Origin: Trogon surrucura
Taxonomy: Eukaryota; Chordata; Aves; Trogoniformes; Trogonidae
Length of the DNA: 64,000 nucleotides
Assembly (NCBI GenBank): GCA_020746105.1
Contig: CM036617.1
Span: 166,292,912-166,356,911 of the forward strand
Direction of reading: 5' to 3'
In this document: in pieces, positions 46,301 to 58,300 of the stretch
How positions within the stretch are numbered: the stretch's first letter is position 1
Layout: every line of letters begins with the position of its first letter
The notes under the pieces: model-generated
What the model was told of the DNA's origin: nothing
What the model saw: the letters and a program-made list of their open reading frames with translations, nothing else
Database searches by the model: none
Position numbers and translations under genes: made by a program

Positions 46301-49300
46301 CAGCCCCAAGTCCAGAGCCTGGTGACATCCTCCCAAGTTCAGCCCGTCACCATCCAGCAGCAAGTGCAGACCGTGCAGGCCCAGCGAGTGCTGACACAGG
46401 CTGCCAATGGCACCATCCAGACCTTAACGCCGGCCACAGTCCAGACGGTTGCTGCGCCACAGGTCCAGCAAGTTCCAGTAAGTAAAAATGCGGAGCAATG
46501 CAGGGATCTAGTAAGAGGAGAAACTTTTTGTGAGGGTCTGGTCTCCCGACTTGTCAGGAAAAGGGCAGTGAAGTTTGTAGGGGCCAGTGGTCCTGGCTAA
46601 GGTTTTTGTGTGAGAAGTATTTCTGGGCAGCCTGTGTTCCAGAAGCATTCTACTTGGTGCAAGTCATGTGTGAGAGTCCCTATTGTGAACCAAGATGTGA
46701 CTTCAGAAACCACTTTCATTGAAAGACCTGCATAACTAAACTTGATCTAAAATATTTTTGGAACTTGAAGGTGTCTTTGACTTTTACTTACTTCTTTGCA
46801 AGTTCACTGCCTTTTATTGGCTTGTGAATTTTAGAATCCTAGAATTATTTAGGTTGGAAAAGACCTTCAAGATCGAGTCCAACTGTTTACCACTAAACCA
46901 TGTCCCTGAGCACCACACCTACACATCTTTTAGATACCTCCAGGGATGGTGACTCAGCCTCTTTCATGTCTTGGAAGGACCAACTAATGCCAAAATATTT
47001 TCTTCCAATTCTGCCACAGTTTCTTTGATCTTTTGGCTCCTACAGGGTTATGTGACTTTGTTTTAAAAACACCCAAGAGATTGAAAAAGCCTTGTGTTTT
47101 TGTATTAGCTAAAAACTATTATGGCTAGGGGACTTTCTCAGTATGACAAAGTTGCTCTGTTTCATTTGACCTGTGTTATTTATAGTGTTCTCTGCATTTG
47201 AGAGTCAGTGAGGTATTTGAAAAAAATAAGAGCAAGGTGTGTTAGGGCAAAATAACTTACAGTTGGTTTTGATCTTCTTAATATTCATGGTACAGATCCT
47301 TTCAGTGAAATTGGAGGCAGGGAAAGTGACTGTTTGCCAAAGCAGGCTGTCCTAGCCACGATAGACTGAGTACTCAACTAGTTAATGTGGAGACCTAATT
47401 ATAGGTGTAATTGGAGAGGGGAAGGAAGCTCTTCCATCAGCTCTTTTGTGTTTTTACATGCTCACTTACTACTTCTGATGGCTGATTTGAAAACCACTGT
47501 CCTGGTGGTTCCTCTGCTCCCCTCCCTCCAGTGCCATTTGGAGTGGCTCATGGTCAGAGTTTTCACCAGGGGCTGACAAAAACCATCCAGGTGATGCAGG
47601 GCACGAGGTGAAAGAAATAACTCACCCTGCTGTTTTGCCATCTGCTGAGATGTAAATTTACAACTCTGTCACCATTTACCTCTGGCTCTGGAGACCAGCA
47701 GAGAAATGCGTGCCTACTTTCCCCTTCACCTGTAACTCTTTCCAACCTAGGTTCTGGTCCAACCTCAGATCATAAAAACGGATTCCCTCGTCTTGACCAC
47801 CCTCAAAGCAGACGGTAATCCCGTTATGGCTGCAGTACAGAACCCAGCGCTGACAGCTCTCACTGCTCCCATTCAGACCACAGCTCTGCAGGTACCGCGT
47901 GGGTGATGTTCTTCCTTCCCTCTCCTCACTGTGTCATTTCCTCTTAATGCAAGGAAGAGATTTGGGCTTTGTTATTCTGGGGTGGTGCAAATGGGAGGGG
48001 TTTTGAGGGCAGCTCTAGACACATCTAGAGTGAATAATACCCTGTTTCTGCCAAGGCTAAACACACAGATTGTACTTTCTTGGCAGCTTCCCATGGCCAG
48101 TAAGCAAAGACCAAGGTCGTGTTTGTGTTTACGTTTTTTCTGGCATTACAAGGAGAGGAATGTGACCTAAACATTTCATCCAGTTTTTAACCTCTGGAAG
48201 ATATGTGGAAGTGAAAGCTAACTCACTCGGAATACCTGTGGAACTTTCTTTTCCACCTCAGTAGTGTCTAATAAAACTATGTTGAATGTGAAAACTAAGT
48301 AAACTAATTTTCAGAGGGCTTTTCAGTATAGTCATTGGAGGTGGTGCTTTGTGATCTCGACTTCTTATCAACTCTGAGAAACTCGTGCCCCCAAAGACGT
48401 GTTTATGACAATCCTATGTGTTCTGAACAGATATATCTGTGCAAGTGTTTACTGGGGAAGATAAACTTGCAAGTCCGGACTTACGTTTTGACTTCTTTTG
48501 CATGGCACATGGCTTCTTAACTGCTTACTAGCAGCCAGGCTAAAATCTCCAGTTAACCTGCTTGCTTTTAAATGACATTTTTCACACAGAGGTGAGCCAT
48601 GTGTGAAAGCATTTTGAACACACTGAAATTTGGTAGAAACTAGCCAAGGAAAGGTGTAGGATTGAAATGAAAGTAAATTAATTTCCAATAGCCCATTCAG
48701 AAGACAATTTCAAGGTCAAAATTGTTCCTTAAGTTGCTCGTGACTAGTTTATTCTCATTTATGTTTGTCAGTCTTTTGACAGAAATAACTCTTCCTCTCC
48801 AGAACCACTTCCCTGGTTTTTGAGGTACTTTAGAGAAGGAGTGTGCCCTTCTTGATCCTGTTTTGCTGGGTTAAGCAGCATGAACTTTCTTTGCTCCAGC
48901 TGTCCTAGAAACCCCTTTGTGCAACTGTTCTGGTGGAATTCGTCGTCTTTTATCGCAGAGGACATTCTGCTTTAGTTTGGTGTAGATGGTCTGTCCTCCG
49001 TCTGGATGTCCAAGTTTAAGTTTTTCATATTACCTTAGTTTCTCATTTGAGGGCATTTTTATACTGTATGGATCTATTTCTGTTTTTATATAAAAAAGTT
49101 CAAGGTTTATTTTTTCCACAGTTGGGACCTTTCCAACATTGCCATTACCAGTTTGGAGGCAGCACTGCCTGTTGCTGGTTTGATGACTCTATTTGCCCCC
49201 AGAAAAGGTGGATTTGGACAGTTTGGGTGTAAGGATTGTCGGAGCAAGGAGAGGAGCCTTGATCTGTTTCTTTATTGAGTGGATGACCAGAGCAAAGTGT

Positions 49301-52300
49301 CGGCAGAAGGGTGTCAGTGCTTTTGGAGAAGAAGAGATATTCTTACTCCACAGTGACCAGTGTGGGAGGCAGTGGCAGACTTTTCCAGTGCTGCTGGGCC
49401 AATGCTCCTGACAGCTAAGGAAGACAGAAGGAAACTAGCACACCTCTTCTTCTCTGGGCTGTACAAACTTTTCCTGATTCTCCTTTTGTTTACTTTTCTT
49501 TTTTCTACCATCATAAACCTTATCTTGCCCATGATGCTTGTTGTCCATGGTCTTTGTAGACCCTCGTTGGGAGCAACGGGACCATTTTGACCACAATGCC
49601 GGTGATGGTGGGACAAGAAAAGGTGCCCATCAAACAAGTTCCTGGCGGGGTCAAGCAACCAGAGCCACCTAAAGAAGGAGAGAGGAGAACAACTCACAAC
49701 ATAATTGAAAAGCGTTACCGGTCATCCATAAATGACAAGATCATTGAGCTGAAAGACCTTGTCATGGGGACAGATGCCAAGGTAAAGATGTGGAATAAGA
49801 GTAAATCTGGTGTCTTAAATACTTTGTCTTCAGGTGCTCCTTGCTCTACCAAATGAAGCAGTTGGGTACATGTGGCTGTTAGGAGTATGCACATGTGTAT
49901 TGGGAAAAGACTGGTGATGGAAGGCTTGATAACTCTATTCAGGAAGGATCACCTGTAAAATGTTTATTTTGCTATACTAGTGGTAGTGGTTCTTGAAAAT
50001 AAGTTTTACCTTATGTGTTCTTTTATGTGTCTAATTTAAATAGGCCTTGTATGTAGAAAATCCAGGCAGATGTCTTTAACTCGGCCAATCCAGAGCTTGT
50101 GTAATTTAAGCTTCCTTTTCCACTCGACTGCAGTAGGGATGATGGTTTCCAGAACTCTCCAATTTTTCTGTAGATGTGAGTTGTAAACACTTCTCCTCGC
50201 TCAAATTTTTAGAAGATTCTACCACCATGTATTCAGGGTTGTACTATTCACTTTACGTCATGCTAGCAGAGCAGGGAGTAGTATTCTTGATACCTTGCAT
50301 GGTGTCCATACAGATATGTGCACCAGTGAAGTCACCTCCTATTGCTGCGTGGAATTGGAAGCTGGCGTTTTAAAAACGTTGGTAATGTGCAGTGGCTTCA
50401 TACTACTCTGGGTACTATGTTTATAAGCTAAACGTGTTTACTGCTGCCTGAAGCAACTATTTTCATGGAGCTGGCCAGTGGAGTGAGTCAAGGAGAACCA
50501 TTTTATCTCAGAATTAAACAGTGAATGATGGTTAACAGACTGCAGCTTGTTCCATCCCAGAAAGAGCCACTTTATTTCAAAACTGCGGTACTTTCAAAGG
50601 ACTGTTTCTGGCTAAATCCTAGATGTGAACTCTGCTGTAATTTGGATGTTAATCTCTTCGCACTGTAGTGTTTTTGTAAGGTCTTTGACAGACTCCAGTC
50701 CTTCTGTGTGTTTCAAATTCTGATACCTTGCCCACAAAGTGTGCCCCACTACTACTTTCTTTGCAGCTACTGAGTAGTCCTTTACACTTTGCTTTCTATT
50801 AGCACATGATACAAGCTCCCTACAAGCACAAGCAACCCTTTGACTCTCTTCATCTAAACTGCTTTCTGTATATCTTAATTCCTTGCAGATGCACAAGTCT
50901 GGAGTCCTGAGAAAAGCCATTGATTACATTAAATACCTACAGCAGGCCAACCATAAGCTGAGGCAGGAGAACATGGTTCTGAAGCTGGCTAACCAAAAAA
51001 ACAGTAAGTTGTGGGGGCTCTGCAGCCAGGGGGAGGCAGTCAGCATAAACGTAGAGTGCCTCTTGCAGTTTCTTATCCTTGATGGAGGTAGCCAACATGC
51101 AAGTTGCATGGATAGTGGCAAGTGTTACTGCAGGTTCCAGAGCCAATCTGAGCGACGTGAGCAGGATGCAGGATCGAGAAACATGTACCTAATGCATTCT
51201 GACTTTTTTTGCAGAACTGTTGAAGGGCATTGACCTAAGCAGTCTGGTTGACAATGATGTGGATCTGAAGATAGATGACTTCAACCAGAATGTGCTGCTG
51301 ATGTCTCCTCCAGCCTCTGACTCGGGATCACAGGCCAGCTTCTCTCCGTATTCCATTGATTCAGAGCCAGGAAGCCCACTCCTTGACGATGCAAAGGTAT
51401 TTGTGACTTCACTTGTCAAATTCAAGGTATCTGCTTCAGGGATATGTAAGGGCCAGGATTTAATTTCTCCTAATTCTCAAGAGTAGAACCAGTGGACATC
51501 TGGCAAGCAGATCTGTAGGGGTCAGAGATCCTTTGCAGGGATGAGAAGGTGCGTTATCTTTTCTTAAATGGTTGAGGCTGTTTCCTGAGCTGTATTGTCT
51601 GAGTCATATACCTTAGCTGCTGGAAAAACTGTACTTGGCCTTCAGCCCCTGTAGAGTCTCTGTGGACTTAGTGTGTGTTCAGGACCCAAAGAACCAGCAG
51701 CTTTCCAGGGATATATATGCCCAGTGAGTAAAGCAGAACTTGGAAATGGATGGTGACATCAGCTGTGGTTAATGAGACTGTAAGTAACCACGGTAATGGA
51801 AAGTTGTTAGCTTTGTGAATATCACAGTAAAATATGCCGCAAAACAGTAAGGGCAGAAAAGGTTAATTCTAGCCTGAACCAGTAACGTAGTTAATGATAG
51901 CTGAAATGAATGGGAGCAGAGGGAAGGTGAAGGCACTCAGATACTTCAGCCCACATCTTACTAAGCTAGTGAAAGCTTCACTGGAGTTTTTGCTGTTCTC
52001 ACTCTTAAAAACAAATTTTTAAATGTTCTGTTTCTGCTTCTCTACCCTCCCTCAGCATAAGCATTTTTTTTGTTCTGTGGAATAGTAAGCATTGTTTTTT
52101 CTCCTCTTACTTTTCTCTCCACTCCTGTTCCTTTGAAGGTTAAAGATGAGCCTGACTCTCCTCCTGTGGCCCTTGGTATGGTGGATCGCTCTCGAATACT
52201 CCTCTGTGCTCTCACATTCCTTTGCCTTTCCTTCAATCCTCTGACGTCCCTCTTGGATGCACGAGGAACCCCGGAGTCTGACAACCTGGTGCACCACGGC

Positions 52301-55300
52301 TCTGGCAGGAGCGTGCTGACGATTGAGTCGGGTAAGGAGCTGGGATAGCTTGGACTGCAGAAAGTGGCCGGGCTTACGCCGTGTCCCTTGAAGATCGTCT
52401 CCAGCTGTGACGGCTGCAGGTCACGAGGTGGACTGTTGGTGTGATTCAGTAGGATGGTTCTGTGTGTTCAGGGAGTTGTGCAACCTTTGTTTAATGGTTG
52501 GGGTGTGGTAGTAACTGCGGGGTGGGGCACGGGAGGAGAGCCAACCCAAAATGCTTGGACACGGTTCCAGTTTATTTCCACATCCAGTGTTCTTACTGCA
52601 CAAAACCAGTCGTTGCTCAGCATGGCGAAGTGAAGGGGGCACCCGTTTGTAGCCCAGAAGCCTGGGCTCTGGGGGATAGATCCTTGAGAAGTAGTTCAGA
52701 GTAAGGAACGTCCTTCTGTCCTCGCGGGTCTTAAAGTTCACTTTATATTTGTTTTTAAGGTAACTGATTTTTGTAACTTAGTAATAAATAGGTGCAGAAT
52801 TACTTCGGAAACACTGTTGCTAGAGGGTCTTGCAGCTGAATTTGTTGAGTGTGTTTATTCCAGAAAATACAACAGCTTATGGGAGGGCAGAGGATTCTGT
52901 AGGCATGCTGTCATTTCCCTGACTGGTAAATATGCTTCCTTGGCATCACTTTGTAAACTTATTTAAGACTAGAAAATAACACTGAAGTATGGAGTACTCA
53001 TGGGCGTATCTGATAGAAAAATCAGAATACAAAGAACTCTAGGAAAATTAAGTGCTGACTTGGTGTCTTTTTTTTAAATAAATCAGTCTTGTAAAAATAA
53101 CTATTATTATTTAGTTGGGAATACTGTGACTTGGAGTTTGGATGAAGAGATGTTGATACAGGTGTTTCCTGATTAAAATACAGTCTCTGCAAAAATTTGA
53201 TACCACATGTGGCGAGCGTAGCAAGACATCCTTCTGGGTCTGTGCTTGTCCTTGTTGCTAGGCTTTTGGTGCCTGGATTAACTTTCCTTTTGGGATGTCC
53301 GTCGCAGATGCGGGTGGTTGGTTCGGCTGGATGATGCCCACGCTGATCCTGTGGCTCGTGAACGGGGTGATTGTGCTGAGCGTGTTCGTAAAGCTCCTTG
53401 TGCACGGAGAGCCGGTGACCCGGCTGCACTCGAGGTCATCGGTCACGTTCTGGAGGCATCGCAAGCAAGCAGACCTGGATTTGGCACGGGTAAAGTCAAC
53501 TTTTGTCGTTTTGCATCAAAGACGTCTTGTAGGAGGGGGTGTGGGTAAAAGTGACCTAGGGAGTTGGCACTTGCAAGAGTGTGTGGTGTTCCTCAAGTGG
53601 GTTGTCATGTCTGGCTTCAGAGCAGCTGATGCTAGTTGTCTTGGGCAGATTGCTGTCCTCCCTCAGCATGGGATATGGATGTCAACATTGGAACAGGCTC
53701 CTAACTTTTGTCCTTGTTCCTTGCTGCTACATCTTGTAGCAAGGTCTGGGTCTCTGTCTGGAATCTGGCCTCTGCTGTGTCTGTGTGGTTGCTGTCCTTC
53801 AGCCTCTTGGAATTCTTTTCCACTGTTGAGGCAATATTTGGCTTTTGATGTGCAGACCCTGGAACTTAGATGTTGTTTGAGATAGCAGGAAACTCCATTC
53901 ACCTGGTGCTGATGTGTCTCACAGGCAGTGAAGAATTTGAGCCATGTGTGGAAAGATCCGTGTAGGGCCAGATTTGAAGCTGGCGTAAATGATCTTCATG
54001 TTTACTGCGACTATGTTGATTTCCTCAGCTAAAAATCTTGTCCTAGCTTGCACATCAGTTTGCTCCCAATGCCAAGGACGTCCAAAAGTGTCTCTATGAT
54101 GGTGCTTTTCGTTGCTGAACCATTTGCCATGTCATTTGCAGGGGGATTTTGCTGCAGCCGCGTCAAATCTGCAGATTTGCCTGTCGGTACTGGGCCGAGC
54201 ACTGCCAGCTTCCCGCCTGGACTTGGCCTGCAGCCTGTCCTGGAACGTGATCCGCTATAGCCTGCAGAAGCTGGCGCTGGTGCGGTGGCTGCTGAAGAGG
54301 ACTTCTCATCAGTGGCGGGCAAGGGAGGCCACGGCGGGCTTCGAGGACGAGGCCAAGACCAGCGCTCGTGATGCGGCTCTAGCGTATCACAAGCTCCATC
54401 AGCTCCACATAACAGGTAGGATTGGAGGTGGCAGACCTGCTGTCCTCGTTTTTCCAAATGAGCAGGTGCCGAGCTCATCCTGGGGGTAACAGCAAGAACA
54501 TTATGACCTCCCTCCTCTAGGAAGGCTGCTGACAAATTTCAAGAGCTGCTGACTAGCATGTGACAGGTTAATGCAATAAAAGAGCTCTGTTAGAATGACT
54601 GAAGCAAGAGCAGTGTCTTCAGTTATGTGTTCTTGAGTCTGCTCGAGAGAGAGTGGTTGAGAGTCTTTCCCAAGCAGCAGTTGATTGAGCCCAGTCACTT
54701 GTTGCTGCTATTAAGGGCTTGCTTTATCCTTGTCACTTGGGAACATGATGTGAAAGCAAGGGCAGGGGTTAATTGCTGGAAGAATTTAAATTTCCGAAGC
54801 TGTGTAGAGCGCAGATTGCCAGTTGGCATTAATGTGCTTTGAAAACCTGGGTGTGCACACATGTACTGAGGAAGTGCTTGAATGTTCCTTGTGAACGGCT
54901 GTTTTTGCCATTTCCTTGGCAAACCAGCTTGCGGTGTTAACAGGCTCGGAGCACAACAGAAATCCATGCTAAACGTCCTTCTGCCTAATCGTGCTGTGTG
55001 AATTGTAGCCATGCCGCCAGAGATAAGTGTCCTTAACATGATCTGTGTAGGTGCAACAGATATGGATTGCAAAGGAGTTCAGTTTCAAGATAGCGATGAA
55101 TATAGTGAGACAAAATTTGCTGATTTTATCCTAACTGTTATAGCTATACAGGGCTTTCTTGCGGAGGTGAAACTGTGGATGCCAGCCTTGGTATCTGTGG
55201 AGGGAAGACTCAGTTACAGTTGTTTTCTTGCCCGAACACAAAGTAGGCACACGGTGTTGTAAACTTTTCATGTCAACAGGTCCTTGTCTCTTTAGGATAG

Positions 55301-58300
55301 TAGCCTTGTGGATCACAGTGGTATTTAGTAGCTGGTTAAATGTTAATTTAAAATTAACATTTTTCCTTCCTGGCGCAGGTAAACTTCCCTCCAGCTCAGC
55401 TTACTCAGGCTTGCACATGGCCCTGTGTGCTGTGAATCTGGCAGAGTGTGCAGAAGAAAAGATCCCACCCAGCACAATGGCAGAAATCCACCTGACAGCT
55501 GCGGTTGGCTTGAAAACCCGCTGTGGAGGCAAGCTTGGCTTCCTAGCGGTGAGTTGTCATCTCCTCTCCCATCACACCTCCAAGCAGAGCTCTAGGAAGA
55601 CCTGCAAGCTGGCACTGCCATAGCTCAGGGCACCTGCTGGCGCTACAATTACAATATGGCCTGCAATTATGATACAAGCTGTAATTACAATATGACCTTT
55701 GTCCTCCGTGGTGTGTCACTTTCCCTGGATGCTGTTCTCAATCTTAGCCTCTCCTTTCCCCAGAGCTACTTTCTAAGCCAGGCTCAAAGCCTGTGCAGCT
55801 CAGAGCGGAGTGCCATTCCTGACTCGTTGCGTTGGCTGTGCCACCCACTGGGACAGAAGTTTTTTGTGGAGCGAAGCTGGACAGTGAAGTCGGCTGCAAA
55901 GGAGAGCCTGTACTGCACCAAAAGGAACCCTGGTGAGAGCTGCTCGTGTACTGAGTGCGTGACCTCCCAGTGCTCTGAGCCTGGCAGTCTCACCGCCTCT
56001 GGGACAAGACACCTCTGGGTGTGTCGTTTGAGAGTGTAATCTTGTATGTCTGCCCTGCATGTGGTCTTGGCGTGTGAGAGGGGCTATGGAGCAGAGAGAT
56101 GTTCCCTCACTCTGCCAGAGCTGGCTCTCTTCCCTTTGTATACTGTGCCATGTCATCTTACTTGTGTTTGTATGCTGGAACACAACCTGGATGTGGCCCT
56201 GAACGTTCAGGTGTGACTTTGGGGTGACCCAAGGTTTAACCTCTGCAGAGCAGTAGCATCACTTTTGCTGAGTGGCTGAAGCGCGAGAGGGATGTTTGGC
56301 CAAGGGCTGCAGCTTTGTAAATGGATTAAAGAGTTAAAAAGTCCCAGAAAACTTAAGTCTTTGGAAATCTTTACATTAATTGCTCAAGGATTTCCCTCTG
56401 CTACTTTTGTTCTTACGTTTTGAGTTGTCTTTTTGGTTGTCTTGGGAGGCAGCTATCACTGTATGTAAGTGAAACGGTTTGGTTTGTTTTTTCCTGTCCT
56501 CTCTAGCGGATCCTATAGCACAAGTTCACCAGGCTTTTTGTGAGAACCTGCTAGAGCGAGCAGTGGATTCACTCGTGAAGCCTCAGGCTAGGAAAGAGAT
56601 AGCTGGGCAAGAGGAGGAGGAGCCGTGGTAAGTTTTTGTGCTGCTCTGGGGACTGCTGGCCACAGCTGCAGGCTTTGAGGCAGAGCTCGTAACCATTGAC
56701 CCGAGTTCTCTCGGGCAAACCGAGTGGTTAGTCCTTATTAAAGACTTGAAATGACAACATAAATCTGTCCACCACAGTATATTAGGAGAGCAAGCTCTGC
56801 CTCTTCATATTAAAACCTCTGAAGTCAAAGGCGAACCCGGGCATGGTGAGGGTTTCTGATGTCAGCTGGTGTAGTTACTGGCTTATTCCTGAATACATGG
56901 CAAGACGGTGTTGGCTGAAATTATCATTGCCTCTAAGGTCTGTGATCAAATGAAAGGGGCTGATAGATGGGAATCGGAGCAGCTTTTTATACTGAAATGT
57001 GTCCAGCTCTCTTCCATGGAGAGCGAAGCCACAGCCTTTGCCAGCAATTCCGCTCTGCTCGTAGCTGATCTTCAGATATGCTTGTGCCAGGCAAAGGCTA
57101 CATATATATACACAAGAAGCTCTGTAAGGATCCTGTCCCACAAAAGTGTGGGTAAAAGCTTCAAATAACTGGGAAGATAACCCAGTTTCCCTGCCTATGT
57201 AGGAAAAATACTAGGGTTTTTTCAGTCTCCCATGGGTTTTCTAGCATTGTTGCAGAGTGAGCAGCAGTTTAGTCTAATGGCTTGCATGGTGCAAATGCCT
57301 GTGATCAGGTGCTGCTGTTGATGATGAGAGAAGGTAGCAGGCTTTGTATAAGTGATGTGAATGTTAAAGATACTTGTGGGAGTCCTGTCGCCTCATGGGA
57401 AGGACTAGCTTGAGTAATACAGCAAGCATTTTTGTCCCCCTCCTGGGGCAGGAGCTCAAGATCTTCCTCCGTAGCATGTCCCAGGAAATTAGATCATTGC
57501 TGCACGTGCTGCTTTCTCTGGCCAGCACTGAATGTGTGGTCATCTGCATGCATATGTATTTGCAGAATTGTAGTTCAGCTTCTTTTGGAGGCAGCGACTG
57601 AAAAGGAACCTACAGTTGAGTTGTAATGTATGTCATGTCCAGCATCTCAGTAGTTGAGGTGAGGCTACCAGGGTTGACTCTAGTTCTGTGCTGATCTCCT
57701 TGCATGGGGAGGAGATGTGAGGCTGCTCCTCCCTGAGCATCTGTGTGTGGGCTTCCACTCTCAGGCCAGTCTCTTCAGTCTGGCAGCATTGTGTTGAATT
57801 TTTCTGCTGCCTTAATGGGTCAACTTTGTTTAAAAATCCCTTGTGACTGATGAGAAATGCCTTCAGGCCTTACTGTCTCCTGTTTGACAGCATAACAAAG
57901 GTCTGCCTTGCTTCTTGTTTCAGTGAGTTCTCCGGTGCCATGGAGTACCTGAAATTGCTCAACTCTTTCTTGGATTCAATGGGGAGTGGAGCCCCACCCT
58001 TTGCCAGCAATTCTGTACTCAAGTCTGCCCTGGGTAAGTCTGGCAGAACCAAAGCTCTTCCAGCTGCAGGAACTACTACTGAATTGTTTCTTTTCTCCCC
58101 ACCACCTCTGAAACTCCAGGCAAGGAGAAATGTAGTCCTTGGAGTAAGACATGATTGCTGAGCAGGAGCACACCACAGTGTGCTCGTACTGGAAGTGGGT
58201 GGTTGGGGAAAGGCTTGTAAGTTTGTCCATGTGTCGTAATGCTGGGTGCCCAGGTGGGGCTGCTGCTGTTTGCATTGCCAGGCACGTTCCAAGCTGAACC

